NCBI RefSeq assembly: GCF_034190915.1
Contig: NW_026947484.1
Coordinates: 134,824,982-134,888,981 of the forward strand
Origin: Cavia porcellus
Taxonomy: Eukaryota; Chordata; Mammalia; Rodentia; Caviidae
Reading direction: 5' to 3'
DNA length: 64,000 nt
Position 1 is the stretch's first letter; each line of letters opens with the position of its first letter. This document shows positions 34,001 to 44,282 of this stretch, piece after piece. Both the position numbers and the translations under genes were made by a program. The notes under the pieces are model-generated. The model had not been told where the DNA came from. It was given only the letters and a program-made list of their open reading frames with translations, and ran no database searches.

Positions 34001-34649
34001 AGATAATTGTAGTAAAATATAGTTGAAGCAAGGCTGGAAGACAGAGGATGACCATACAAACTTTAGGAAACTGGAGAAGAAGACAGGAGAAAGAGAATGA
34101 AGGAGAAAGCAACGGATTATCAAAGCTGGCCAGAAAGACTAGAGACAGTGTTTACTCACATGAAAATATCACAAGATCAAGAGACATAGTTGAGGAAAAT
34201 GAGAAAGAAGATGAATAGGACAAAAATACATGTTTACAGCTAAACGACAACAATAACAACAACTCAACCAGACAGAAAAATGAAACAATACACACAGTAT
34301 GCACAAAGAAAAAATAAAATTCCTTTGGTGTTCACTGTTTGTGGTCGTGTCCAAATCAGAGCCCTACTAAGCCTGTAGTAGGGTTAGTGTTGGATGTGGG
34401 CCTGATCTTGGCCTCCAGATGTGGGAGGCTATGGCCAATCTTTAGCCAGAAGCTTTCTGGATGCCTCTCCTTACCCTGTTTGTCTGCACTATTCTCCTAG
34501 CTGCTGTGACAGCCTCAGACAGAGACAGCCCAAGCTTGCTCAAGTCCCACGTACAGTTGACCCCTCCTCGGCCTTGCACAGCCTACTGTTTCACCCCACT
34601 GGTTCTTCTTATATGCTGCCCGCTTTGTCCCACACTGGTGGTCACAGTC

Positions 34650-34872
34650 AGAAGGAATGCTGACTTCCTGGCCCAAGAGTGCTTGTACAGGATTACAGGC
34701 ATGTGCCACCAAGCCTGGCTCATGAAAGACTCTTCACCTAATTTTATAATGGTATTTTAAAAGCCAGCCAGGTGTGGTAGTCCCAGCAGTCTGGGAGGCT
34801 GAAGAAGGAGGAAGGAAGTTTTGAGGCCACCCTAGTTTCAACCCAAGTACCACAGTAAGAAAATAAATGAAT
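34650..34872. repeat. B1 fragments in both orientations
   Basis: 34,680-34,722 is the 5' end of an antisense B1 ('ggattacaggcatgtgccaccaagcctggc'). 34,760-34,872 is a sense copy ('agccagccaggtgtggtag ... gtctgggaggctg'). Confidence 0.65.
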
Positions 34873-34956
34873 AAATACTACCTTAAAAGTCATTAAGAAA
34901 AAACACATGTAATATAAAAATAGTTCAGATAGTTATACTACTGAGTTCACTGAAGA

Positions 34957-35045
34957 TTTTTCTTTTTATTGATACTGGGGATTGAGCTCACAACCATGCA
35001 CTTGCAAGGCAGGCACTTATATCACTGAGCTAAATCCCCAGCCCA
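34957..35045 (-). repeat. tRNA-Ala SINE, antisense, with TSD
   Basis: 'gatactggggattgagctcac', 'ttgcaaggcaggcac', 'tgagctaaatccccagccc'. TSD TTCACTGAAGA at 34,946-34,956 and 35,048-35,058. Confidence 0.9.
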
Positions 35046-35245
35046 TATTCACTGAAGAGAAAGATTTATACTGGTATTGTTTGGACAATTGAAGGCAGAT
35101 GTCTTGGGTTCTGGGTGAATGATTTGGGGATGATAATGTGCAGTGTATGTACTATTGTTACCCCTGATTGATGTGCTTTGAAATATTTAGTTTTTTCTTC
35201 TTTTTCTTTTTATGTTTGAATAAAATGGATTTTTAAAAAATGGTT

Positions 35246-35368
35246 AAGAAGCTGGGTGTGGTGGTGTATGCCTTTAATTCCAGCACTCTGAAGCTGAGGC
35301 AGGAGGATCACTGAGAGTTTGAGGCCAGCCTGAACTGTGTAGTGAGGAGGTCTTGTCTCAAAAAGATA
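35246..35368 (+). repeat. B1-type SINE
   Basis: 'agctgggtgtggtggtgtatgcc', 'gctgaggcaggaggatcac', 'gaggccagcctgaac', 'cttgtctcaaaa'. Confidence 0.9.
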
Positions 35369-35369
35369 A

Positions 35370-35880
35370 GAAAAATCAGTAAGAAAACAAAGGTAACCCT
35401 CTGGGGATAGGGGTGGGCACACAGCCCTAAATAGGCAATTTGTAAACAAAGACATTTTAGATGCCTAGCAAATACACAAAAGACTGCTTAATATTGTTGG
35501 TAATCAGTGAATACAAATAAAACCCAAATAAACAATAATACCTCCATTTGATACAGCATAAATGAGTTTAGACTGCTTCTTTGAAAAGGGAGAACACCCA
35601 ACCACGAGACAGTGGGAGACTTTAATACTGCCAACAAAAACAAAGCTGCATTTAAGAGAAAATACCAATACTCCTACTAAAATTAGTTTCATTGCAAGAT
35701 GACTCCCATTCTCCAAGCATGCTTTATATGATATGTGGTAACTGGCTAACCAGTGAAGCTTTGCCGCATGGAGATCAAGCACCCTGCATTAAAATGCAAG
35801 CCTTTAAACTTACGAAGTAAAAAAATGAACACAAAGAAAAGACACAATAATTGAATGTCACTACTCTATCAAATGAGACT
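35370..35880. other. No gene recognised
   Basis: A 92-codon minus-strand frame (35,504-35,782) has no known domain. The sequence 'tgaatacaaataaaacccaaa' suggests possible old L1 3' material. Confidence 0.35.
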
Positions 35881-37113
35881 GCGTTGAAAACACCATTCTC
35901 AGTAGCTACCTGCATTGCTAAAGCTTCCAGCAGGGAACTAAGTTTAAGCTGGCAGGAGGCACCTGGAGTATTGCAGGCTGAATAAATCAGGTTCCATTCT
36001 CACAACCAGAAACCAGCCTGAACTTCAGTAGAAATAAGGGTGCCGGCTTGCTGGGATTACCCATTACCATTGCCATAAATCTATGGTTGATTTCCTGGGC
36101 TTAATTCACATAGATCTGGATTCTGTCTGCCCGCTTGGTCTACCACTGAAAGCACAGACACTGAAATGGACATTTTTTCTTTTTATTTTTTTCTTGTTTG
36201 TGTGGTTTTTTCCTTGTTTTTGTTTTCACATGAATGTGAACATTGTTTCTAGTTTTTTGCTATTGTTGTTCTGTTCCGTTGTTTTCTTTCTTCTTTGTTT
36301 ACCTTCTGTCTTATTCACTAGTTACCCAAAATTCTCATAATCTTCCTTTGTCCTCTAGCCTTGCCTCTAATCTCTTTCTCTTCTACTTCTGTATTTTTCA
36401 CATAACCCCTTTTAAATTTTCTCCCCGGAGGGCATTGCTGGCTATATTCCTTCAGCCAAGGTGACACAATTTTTGTCATCTCCAATAAACTGTAAAGGTA
36501 GAATCTTGAAACAGTCTCAAAACCAGAAAGCCAGCTGTATATGGATAACATTTCGGAGTAGTCATTTCCTAAGGGTTCTCAATACTAGCAATAACCACCT
36601 GTCATAAGCAATTTACAAGCATCAACGCAAGAGTTAAATTTTTTTAAAAGTAAAGAAAATTAGAAGACACGTAAGCAAGGGGCAACTCCAGACTTCCAGC
36701 TCACCAAAGGGAAGCACAGGAGGCAATGAGAAGGAACAGTTCAGAAGCCACTTACCTGGAACTCTCTGAAAAGCAGAAGTAACCAATCAGATGAATGAGG
36801 TTTTAGAAAAATCAAATCAGAAATAATTTTTCAGATAAATACAGAGATGGTGAACATAATGAAATACATCCTTAGTGACTCTAGAGCAGATACAGATTTT
36901 TTTTTAAAAGGAGCTTAGGAAAATGATAGAAACTATGAATGCTCAAAACAGGAAATTAATTAATCCAGGAAATAGATTCAAACAGATATCCAAAATTCCA
37001 TTGAAAGCACATACAGCAGAATGAGCCAATGTGCAGAAAGGATCTCAAAAATAGAAGACAGGATTGTTGTTAGCAGTCATGAAAAGAAAAGTTTCTTCAA
37101 AGTAGCAAGGGAA

Positions 37114-37278
37114 CGGGGCTGGGAGTTTAGCTCAGTGGCGACCAAAAAAAGAAAAGAAGTACAGAGAACATGCAGCCTTCGTAAATTGTTGCCAGGGATT
37201 TAGCTCAGCGGTATAATTGCTTGTCTGGCAAGTGTGAGGTCATGAGTTTGATCCCCGGTACCAAAACCAAAAAACAAA
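37114..37278 (+). repeat. Two tRNA-derived SINEs, one a 5' stub
   Basis: 37,114-37,140 is only the first 25 bp of the family ('ggggctgggagtttagctcag'). 37,190-37,278 is a nearly full copy ('gccagggatttagctcagcgg', 'gagtttgatccccggtacc'). Confidence 0.75.
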
Positions 37279-37455
37279 CAAACAAAAAGACTCAACAAAA
37301 TAGCAAGGGACCATTAAAAGTCAATTCAAAAGATGCTAGATAATGCAAAGAAGAATAACATAAGATTGATCGGAGTTGAAGAAAAATCAGGAGATAACAC
37401 AAATGACACAAAGCACCTATTTGTAGAAGTAATGGCAGAAAACTTTCCAAGCAGG

Positions 37456-37520
37456 GCTGGGAGTGCAATCTCAGCACTCGAGAGACTGAGGTAGGAGAAC
37501 CACTGTGAGTTCAAGACCTA
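37456..37520 (+). repeat. Short B1 fragment
   Basis: 'tctcagcactcgagagactgaggtaggag' with the right module cut off, fused to an ID-like start 'gcagggctgggagtgc'. It lies within ORF1. Confidence 0.6.
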
Positions 37521-37796
37521 AAAGAAAACAACCTCCAGCCCCACAAAGACAGTTACTGTATCCCAACAAAACTATCTTACAGGAATTAAAAGCATATCAC
37601 AGCATTATATACATACCCATGTTTATAGTGGCATAGTTTAAAATAATTAATTTTGGAAACAGCTCCAATGCCCATCAACCAATGAATGAAGATGTAGTTT
37701 GTTTGTTTTTTAACTACAATGGGGTACTACTTGTCATAAATAAGGATAAATTTGAGACATTTCTAGCTAAATAGATGCTCTTTGAGGTCATACCTT

Positions 37797-37824
37797 CTTT
37801 TTTTTTTTTTTTTTTTTTTTTTTT
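37797..37824 (+). repeat. Poly-T run
   Basis: T-run interrupting the L1 3' UTR. The repeated flanks 'gaggtcatac' and 'gaggccatac' suggest a TSD of a short insertion of which only the tail remains. Confidence 0.7.
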
Positions 37825-37879
37825 GAGGCCATACTCTTAAGTGAAATAAATCAGACACACATTTCAGTACTGCTTTGGT

Positions 37880-38030
37880 ATGCTGGGCATGGTATCACAC
37901 ACCTATAATCCAGCATTTTGGAGGCTGAGGAAGGAAGATCATTGTGAGTTCAAGGCCAACCTGGGATGATACAAAGTGAACTCAAGGCCAACCTAACTGC
38001 TAGTGAAACCCTGTCTCCCCCACCAAAATA
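37880..38030 (+). repeat. B1-type SINE in L1 3' UTR
   Basis: 'tgctgggcatggtatcacac', 'ggctgaggaaggaag', duplicated 'caaggccaacctg' modules, 'accctgtctcccc'. Confidence 0.85.
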
Positions 38031-38345
38031 CTGCATTGCTTCTCTGGTGTGAGTAAACGAAAGTGTAAATGAGGGCCAAAATGTATGCCAGGTATTTGGA
38101 AATGGGAGAAAATGTTCAAATAAGAAGGGAAACAAGGGAGGGGGAGGAAGAAAGGAAGGAAGAGACCAAAAAAAAAAGACTAGAAGAAAAAATGGAAACA
38201 AGGCTTTTGCAAATAAGGAGGCAATGAAGGACTGAAGGAAGAAGGTGGGAATGACAAAAAAGAAGTTAGATATATCATGGACAGTACAAACTTTCTATGA
38301 TGAGTGTTATCAGTGGGTGTATCTACAATATACAAAAAGAGAGAG

Positions 38346-38546
38346 AGACAGACAGACACTGAGCCTTTTTTCTCTTGGCTGACACCTGAGTACCTGCCTC
38401 AACTTTTAATGTTTGAGTGTTAATTCCCAATCAGAAAGCATCCCAAAACTGGGAAAAAATGGATCCACTTTCTATTGTGAAAAGGCAGATGAACAGACTG
38501 TATGCTAGAAGAGGAGTACTTGCTTGAGGTCTCCAATAATGGTGGC
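38346..38546. other. Flank of solo LTR
   Basis: Unique-looking. Includes a short (GACA)/(GAGA) run at 38,338-38,358. Confidence 0.4.
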
Positions 38547-38875
38547 TGAAAGGGTTTTGGCCCAGACAGGACTCTATAGCCAGAAAAGCCTCAACCGGAA
38601 CCAGGAAGCTCCTATCTTGCCCACCCCTAGGAATTTACCTGTGATGTCATCTTCCCCGCCCCTGGGAATTTACCTTTGGCGCCAAACCTAGGACCAATGG
38701 GCTACCCGTGCATCCCTGATGCCCCCTTAGGTTCCACCCCAAACTGAGGCTACTTACATACCTGCCACGCCACGTGTCCGCCAGAAAGACAGACTCCAAC
38801 AGTCAGGGGTGCTGGTTCTCTCTCTCCGTGTTCTCAGAATAAAGGCCTCTTTTGTTTTATACTTCTCATCTTTCA
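38547..38875 (+). mobile_element. Solo gammaretrovirus-like (ERV1) LTR, 329 bp
   Basis: Perfect terminal inverted repeat: starts TGAAAG, ends CTTTCA. U3 holds 'ggcgccaaacc' and CCAAT (38,691). AATAAA lies at 38,838-38,843, followed by a 32-bp R/U5, and 'cacgtgtccgcc' (about 38,773) is CpG-containing. The GC-rich, CpG-bearing sequence is the least decayed LTR here. No matching 4-5-bp TSD is visible (left 'tggc', right 'gaaat'). No internal genes flank it. Alone it could only serve as promoter or poly(A) site. Confidence 0.75.
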
Positions 38876-39175
38876 GAAATAATCCTATCAGTGGCCTTTA
38901 AAATATGCTTGAGACAACTTCCACTACCCATAAGTTCTGTATTAAATATTAAGGTGGAATATCCTGAGTTGGCCCCAAAAGCATTACAAAGCTTGCTTCC
39001 ATTTCTAACATTCTATCTTTGAAATGCAGGGTTTTCTGCAGTAGTCTCAACTAAATCACAACTACACAGCAGCCCAGACATAAGCAGCACATTCCAGGTG
39101 TCACTGTCTCTGTTACTCCCTGGTTGGACCGTCTAGTTGCAAGAAACAAGTTTAGGGCTTCTGCATTATGGTGAG
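38876..39175. other. No feature seen
   Basis: Unique-looking. Confidence 0.4.
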
Positions 39176-39177
39176 TT

Positions 39178-39336
39178 GTATAATTATTTCACTGTATATT
39201 GCGATGTAATAGTTTACAATACATGTAATATGATGAGTCATCTTGTAACCGTCTCTCACTCCCTATCCCTGATCTGTGGAAAAACTGTCTTCCACAAAAC
39301 CAGTCCCTGGTATCAAAAAAGCTGAGGACTGCTGGA
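39178..39336. mobile_element. Ancient hAT-like DNA transposon end
   Basis: 'gtggaaaaactgtcttccacaaaaccagtccctgg' and the terminus-like 'aaaagctgaggactgctg' resemble the end of an old nonautonomous hAT-type mammalian transposon. The family name is not assigned. Confidence 0.45.
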
Positions 39337-40125
39337 TCAAACTATACAGCACTGACATCATTAGCATGCTTTGTTCCATTGTATGAACCAGTACCACGCA
39401 GAACAGCTGAGTTAGCATACAGTCGGGAAGGCAGTTTCTACAATATCACTAGTTTGCCTGGCTCCAGACGTCCTTCAGATAATACTGATGTGGACAGTAT
39501 GGTACCTGTTTGCTTACAGTGTCCCCTTGACTTGGCAAGAGTCTTAAGAATGCATTTTAGAGACTTGATGCTAAATGCTCTAGTTTTTCCTCAGGAATAA
39601 TACATTTTCTTTTAATAAGCTATAACTGTGAATACAATACTTTTCAGTGTGTCCCATTAACCCTAGTGAACCTGAGTGAGGTTGGATTTAGGAACTCAGT
39701 AAGTGCACTCTTTTGTGAGTACGGTTCCCTCTGGCTTCTTAGTTGGTTATAAATTGATGTAAACATATTGTAATTTTACATTCTGAAAATTTAACAGTTG
39801 TGCAGTACTATTTTTTACTACGTAAGGAAAAAAGTATATCATGAATGAGATATGCCATTAACATAGAACAGACATGTGTCTTTCTATATTCATAATTTCT
39901 TGAGTAACAGTAAATTCACAAAGTCCATCAATCTCACCAATATTCTCTAGGTGAGTACTCAACTTACTAGCTGGTAAACTGGGCAATACCAGGTTCTTTT
40001 ATTCCAATCTTCTTTTTCTTTTATCCTCCAAACCCCACTACTAAGGATTCAATACAAGGCCTTTGCACTAACCTATATCCCTAGCTTACCCTCTTCCCAC
40101 TTTATTTTTATTTATTCATTTTTAG
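39337..40125. other. No gene recognised; small open frame
   Basis: A 73-codon plus-strand frame (39,379-39,600) directly follows the transposon end. It has no known domain and no conserved context, and is probably chance. Confidence 0.35.
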
Positions 40126-40127
40126 AA

Positions 40128-40338
40128 ATAAGGTATTGCTAAGTCCTTGGGTTGCACAGGCTAAGCTTGAATTTGTGAACCTCTTGTCCTGGCCTCCCAG
40201 AGTGCTGGGATTATGATATGTACCCACCATGACTGCCTCTTTTTTTTTTTTTTTTTTTTTGGTACTGGAAATTGAACTTACACCCTCATACTTGCCAGGC
40301 AAGTGTTGTGCCACTGAGCTATATCTCTGCCCGTCCCC
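40128..40338 (-). repeat. Antisense B1 followed by antisense tRNA-SINE
   Basis: 40,128-40,240: 'gcacaggctaagcttgaatttg ... cctcccagagtgctggg'. 40,258-40,335: 'ggtactggaaattgaacttac ... gtgccactgagctatatc'. Confidence 0.75.
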
Positions 40339-40581
40339 TTTTTTTCTCTTTTTACAGCAGCTGGTTCAGTCTGTTCATAGCTGTCTCCTTTTATTTATAT
40401 TTTAATTACTAATATCTATAACACCCAAGTGACACAACATACTTCACATAATAGTATGTAGCTTTCAAAACAGCTAAGAAAGGGATTAACAGTAGCTGCA
40501 GAATTCAAAGAGACAGAACTAAAAGCAAATGTAGAAATCTCACAGAAAAGTAAAAAGTCACAAACGGTGGCCAGCATTATA

Positions 40582-40722
40582 AACCAGCTGGGTGGGGTGG
40601 TACTTGCTTGTAATCCCAGCAATTGTAACGCTGAGGTATAAGGATTTCCATGAGATCAAGACCAGCCTGGGCTACACATCCTGAACTACATACTGAGACC
40701 CTGACTGTAAAAAAGAAAGAAT
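40582..40722 (+). repeat. B1-type SINE
   Basis: 'agctgggtggggtggtacttgc', 'taatcccagcaattgtaacgctgag', 'agaccagcctgggctacac', 'accctgactgtaaaa'. Confidence 0.85.
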
Positions 40723-41735
40723 ATGGACCAGGTTGTGCTTGTCAGAGGTGCTTGTTGAAAGCAGAGTCGGTTCAAAACCCAAGTCAGGGCAGCAGGTATT
40801 TCGAGGGGGCTGAGTCAAACAATATAGAGCTGAGCAGAAGCCAGGGAAGAGAGCTGGAGTTCAAGGCTGTCGAACTTGTGACACATTCACTACGTGGTCT
40901 GATGACACAACAAGCTGGGGTGAGTCATCTGAGTACCCCAGTATAGTGGCTGCTCCTCCGTTTACATGGTCCAGGGAGGTGTTGGATCATTCACTGATGT
41001 GGTGCATTGGACAAGCTCCAGACCCGGTTTTTCTGTTATCATTTGATATATATGTCCATGTGCTCCTGATTTAATTTGATAAATCTACAAGTGGGAGTTC
41101 TTTATTAGCATAATGTATCAGTTTGTGCCTTATGATTTCGCTGTGTGACTGAGGGTGTTTATTCCGGTAAGTTCTATGTGTCCAGCACATGTTGGTTATC
41201 TGACTGCACAGACAGGCCATTGTGCCTCAGCACCTGCACTTCGAATGGGGCCAACTGCTGCATAATCCTCGGGGCTAAGGCGTAGCCTGAAGTTCCTGTT
41301 CTGTACAGTATGCCGTCATTCACAGAAGGGCTCAGCTTGCTCAACACAAGCACAAACAGTTTTTCTAGAAAACCCTCTGAGTATAGGAGGGGCCTGTCCA
41401 CTCTAGACTTTATGGTAGCATAAGTCTATTTCACTGGGTGATGTTGACATCTTTAGATCTTTTCTCTGGAGCTGGTTAGATTTCTCCAGACTCTTGTACT
41501 CTCCTCAGGAGACTGCTAACAGAGCGGAGCGAGAGCTCAGGAAGGATTACTAAGGGTATGAGTGCTCACCTAATCATTCTTTCAATACTGAATCCTTCCT
41601 CTCAGCTCTTCTTGATGGTTCCCAGCCATGCATTCCTCTGTTTTACCCTCTTCAGAAAACATTTCTTCCAGCCAACTAGAGTTGGAGATGGGAATCCAAG
41701 GCTCTGAATGCTGATTTTAAAGTTAATATAGAAGC
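40723..41735. other. No gene recognised
   Basis: Low-repeat kilobase. A minus-strand 75-codon frame (41,174-41,401) has no known domain. I see no convincing exon. Confidence 0.4.
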
Positions 41736-41852
41736 TGAATGTGGTGATGCACACTTGTAATTCTAATACTGTGGGTCAAAAGGATTCAAGTTTGAGCCCA
41801 TCCTGGGCAGCTTAGTGACTTAGCAAGATTTTTTAAAATTAAACACTAAAAG
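41736..41852 (+). repeat. B1-type SINE
   Basis: 'agctgaatgtggtgatgcacac', 'gagcccatcctgggcagcttag', 'agcaagattttttaaaatt'. An old copy. Confidence 0.65.
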
Positions 41853-42041
41853 TGAACAGAAAAAAAGCAGGATTGTGTCAAATTACAAAGTCTCTTCTGC
41901 ACAGCAAAGGAAATGAACAGCAGCATGAATATACAATCTACAGAAAGGGAAAAATTATCTGCAAATTAACTAGCTGATGAGGGATTAATTTCCAGAATAT
42001 ATAAGGAATTCAACAGAAAAAAATAATTTGATGGGTATTTC
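41853..42041 (+). mobile_element. L1 3' end, sense (left part)
   Basis: 'attacaaagtctcttctgcacagcaaagg' and 'gagggattaatttccagaatatataagg' are L1 ORF2-end/3' UTR in sense. It is interrupted by a HAL1 insertion and continues at 43,021. Confidence 0.8.
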
Positions 42042-42239
42042 TTTTTTTTTATTTTTAATTTTTTTATTTTAAAGAGGAAAAAGCCAAAGAAAATAAAACA
42101 ATAAAATTAATCAAAGTAAACCAGAATAAGTGATACAGGACTTCCAAACCTTATGAAATCAGCAATAGTTGCCACAATACCTTTATTGTCTTTAAAACAA
42201 CCTGCAGATTACACCTTCAGACATATTAAAAATTGAACA

Positions 42240-42478
42240 GGGGCTGGGAATTTAGCTCAGCAGCATAAGCACCTGTCCTACGAGCACACGGTCGTGAGTT
42301 GGATCTCCAGTACCAAAACAGACTTTTTTTTTCCTTTTTTTTTTTATCTTTTTATTGGTACTGGGGATCGAACTCACGACTGCCTGCTTGCAAGGCAGGT
42401 ACTTATGCCACTGAGCTAAATCCCCAGCCTCTCCAGTACCAAAACAAACAAACAAAAAAAAAAAACAAAAAAAACCCC
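42240..42478 (+). repeat. tRNA-Ala SINE split by a second one
   Basis: Sense copy 42,240-42,320 resumes at 42,431 and ends with a (CAAA)n/A-rich tail near 42,478. Confidence 0.85.
42321..42430 (-). repeat. Young tRNA-Ala SINE nested in another SINE
   Basis: Antisense, intact boxes. Perfect 16-bp TSD CTCCAGTACCAAAACA at 42,305-42,320 and 42,431-42,446, taken from the 3' end of the host SINE. Confidence 0.95.
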
Positions 42479-42654
42479 AAACAACAGAATAGAATAGAAA
42501 CAATATAAATAAAACAATGAATGCAATAAAGGACATCAAAACAAGCCAGTAGTAAATCCATAATGGCTTCTATAACATGTCTTGCTATCTTTTAAATAGC
42601 TCTTCAAGCCATCAGAGTTAATATAAACAAAACAAAAGAAAATAAAAGCCCCCC

Positions 42655-42668
42655 CACACACACACACA
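42655..42668 (+). repeat. Short CA repeat
   Basis: (CA)7 within the HAL1 element. Confidence 0.8.
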
Positions 42669-43020
42669 ATGAAAATGATATGGTTTCTGGGCAGAGATCT
42701 CCTGCCGTGGGGCCTGGTTCCTCCCTCCTCCCTCCGCAATCCACAAGTGGTGCTGACTCACGGAGAAAAGCTTGGGTCTGGCACACCCCAAGCGAGAGTT
42801 GTAATAATTAATACATTTGCATGTTACTGTCTTTGTGGAAGTTATTCAGAGTACAAGATATAGGCATGATACTTTGTCCAAACAATATCAGCACAAACTT
42901 CTTTTCAATGAACTAAGAGAAACTAGCTATATAACTACGCTAAGTATCTTATGGTGAAAGGTTCCTTTGCTTCATTAGCCCCACAGCATTTGTTATCTGT
43001 TGATTTTTGATGATAGCCAT

Positions 43021-43640
43021 TGAATGGGTATTCCTCAAAAGATGGCACACAAAGAGGCTGGAGGACTCAGCATGTGCACGGTCTTGGGTTTGACCTCCAG
43101 CATCACAAAAGAACAAAAAAATAAACAAATGGTCAAAAGTGTATAAAAATGCTCAGCATCACTAATCATCAGAGAAATGCAAATAAAAACCACTATGAAC
43201 TGTCATGTTACCTCAGTTAGAATAGCTGTCAAAAAAAATAAATGCTGATGAGGAAGCAGAGAAAGGGGAACTTGTATACACTGCTGGTGGGGATGTAAAC
43301 TAGCATGATTACTATGGAAAACAGTATAGAAGTTCCTCAAAAAACTAAAAATATCTATGTGTAGAGGTTTACACCTGTAGTCTCAGCTACTTGGGTGGTT
43401 AAGTTGGAAGGATCACTTGAGCCCAAGAATTGGGAGATCAGCCTGGGTTAAATATCAAGATCTTACTTCAAAACAAAAACAAAGAATGTGCTCCCCTGTT
43501 TACTGCACAGTTATTCACAATTGCAAGACACAGAATCAACCAAGGTGTCCCTCAACAGAAGGATAAAACAAGATCTGATGTATACATACACCATGGAATA
43601 CTGTTAGCCACAAAAATGAATGATATCTTAGCCAGGCATG
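43021..43640 (+). mobile_element. L1 3' end, sense (right part)
   Basis: 'tattcctcaaaagatgg', 'gctcagcatcactaatcatcagagaaatgc', 'actgctggtggggatgtaaac', 'ggtgtccctcaacagaagg', 'tacaccatggaatactgt' are classic L1 3' UTR modules in order. A tRNA-SINE (43,048-43,108) and a B1 (43,358-43,480) interrupt it. Confidence 0.85.
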
Positions 43641-43750
43641 GTGGTGCAGGCCTGTAGTTCCAACAGGCCGAGGCAGGAGAAGCACAAGTTTGAGCCTAGC
43701 GATCAAGCCAGCTAGTGATTTAGCAACCCTGCCTTAAAATAGAGAATTAA
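43630..43750 (+). repeat. B1-type SINE
   Basis: 'tagccaggcatggtggtgcagg', 'caggccgaggcaggagaagc', 'aaccctgccttaaaatag'. Confidence 0.8.
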
Positions 43751-43885
43751 GAAACAGCCAGGCATGTAATCCAGTGTGAAGGCCTTAGGTTTAAAGCCCA
43801 ATGGCAGTCCACACTCCCACTATGGAGTGCCACATCCCATACCCTCTCCGCCTGCTGCCAGCAGCCTCAAAACAATAGGTCCAAT

Positions 43886-44275
43886 TTCTGAAGATGGCAG
43901 CTTGCTAGGCAGCTGGGTGGAGAGCCTCTCTGGGAAAAACAGCTCAGATGCTGGGATTTGCCAACATGGAAAGGGCCGGATGAGGGGAGAGGGATTTTTG
44001 CGACCCAGGAGGAACTGTGGGAGTTCATGGCCACCAATCCAACCCTACAAAAAGTACTGAAGGACATTCAAGAGAGAGAGAGGAAAAAATACCAGGATTC
44101 CAGCAACAGTGGCAGAGAGGACTCAATGAATGGGACACACAGTGGAATGAAGGAGTAAAGTGGACAAATAATAGCAGAAAAATAGAATAGCAGAGATAAG
44201 GCAGAGAAGATGGGCTATAATCTCTAATCAAAGCCTTGATTCACTCACAAAAAGCAAAACAAAACACAAAACAAA
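43886..44275 (+). mobile_element. Minimal internally deleted HAL1-like element
   Basis: Begins like the full-length copy at 51.95 kb ('agatggcagcttgctaggcagctggg', 'gggaaaaacagctcagatg') but after about 120 bp of 5' UTR jumps at 'CAGGAGGAA' (about 43,999-44,007) to the last codons of ORF1 (matching 53,657 onward). It continues through the ORF1-ORF2 spacer to 'tcactcacaaaaag' and an A-rich tail (44,250-44,282). CAGGAGGAA occurs at both source sites (about 52,065 and 53,657), so about 1.6 kb was lost between short repeats. The ORF1 C-terminal frame here is cleaner than in the full-length copy and stops at 44,156. Confidence 0.75.
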
Positions 44276-44282
44276 ACAAAAA

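Larger units (their letters stand above)
20649..34640 (-). mobile_element. Full-length L1, antisense, split by many insertions
   Basis: Read on the minus strand: 5' UTR (about 34,640-33,230), ORF1 (about 33,050-32,400), ORF2 endonuclease (31,690-31,150), reverse transcriptase and C-terminal part (30,800-27,873 with one LTR insertion), then ORF2 end/3' UTR (26,365-26,247 and 21,911-20,649). Pieces rejoin exactly across insertions: the target GCCTACACTTA at 26,355 and 27,862, and TGTCTTTTGAC at 21,901 and 26,236. Subtracting the EPS15 retrocopy (~4.3 kb), the HAL1 composite (1.5 kb), two LTRs (~0.66 and ~0.57 kb) and four B1s leaves about 6.3 kb, normal for full-length L1. Every frame has stops; the longest remaining pieces are 134 codons of RT region (29,998-30,402) and 99 codons of endonuclease (31,250-31,549). 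Not active. Confidence 0.8.
35885..38345 (+). mobile_element. L1-derived element with ORF1 joined to 3' UTR, no ORF2
   Basis: Sense order: L1 5' UTR (about 35,885-36,640, antisense-matching 14.0-14.3 kb), ORF1 coiled-coil region (36,840-37,090), RNA-binding segment (37,320-37,455, 'gtagaagtaatggcagaaaac'), ORF1 C-terminal segment (37,518-37,580, 'aaaagaaaacaacctcc'), then immediately L1 3' UTR (37,600-37,860 and 38,030-38,340, 'gctccaatgcccatcaacc', 'gtgaaataaatcagacac'). ORF2 is absent. No 147-bp repeats occur here, so this is a second ORF2-less architecture or a later deletion. Two SINEs and two B1s are inserted. Frames are broken. Confidence 0.6.
42042..43020 (-). mobile_element. 5'-truncated HAL1-like element, antisense, in L1
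   Basis: Flanked by TGATGGGTATTTC (42,029-42,041) and TGAATGGGTATTCC (43,021-43,034), the L1 target duplicated. Left end is the reversed A-tail and 'attttaaagagg'. Then come 147-bp monomers (42,070-42,640), a non-repeated GC-richer block (42,680-42,900), and at its 5' side an L1 3' UTR segment ('acagcatttgttatctgttg', 42,960-43,015). The L1 segment inside the element supports derivation of the HAL1 3' UTR from L1. Two nested SINEs are inside. Confidence 0.75.
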
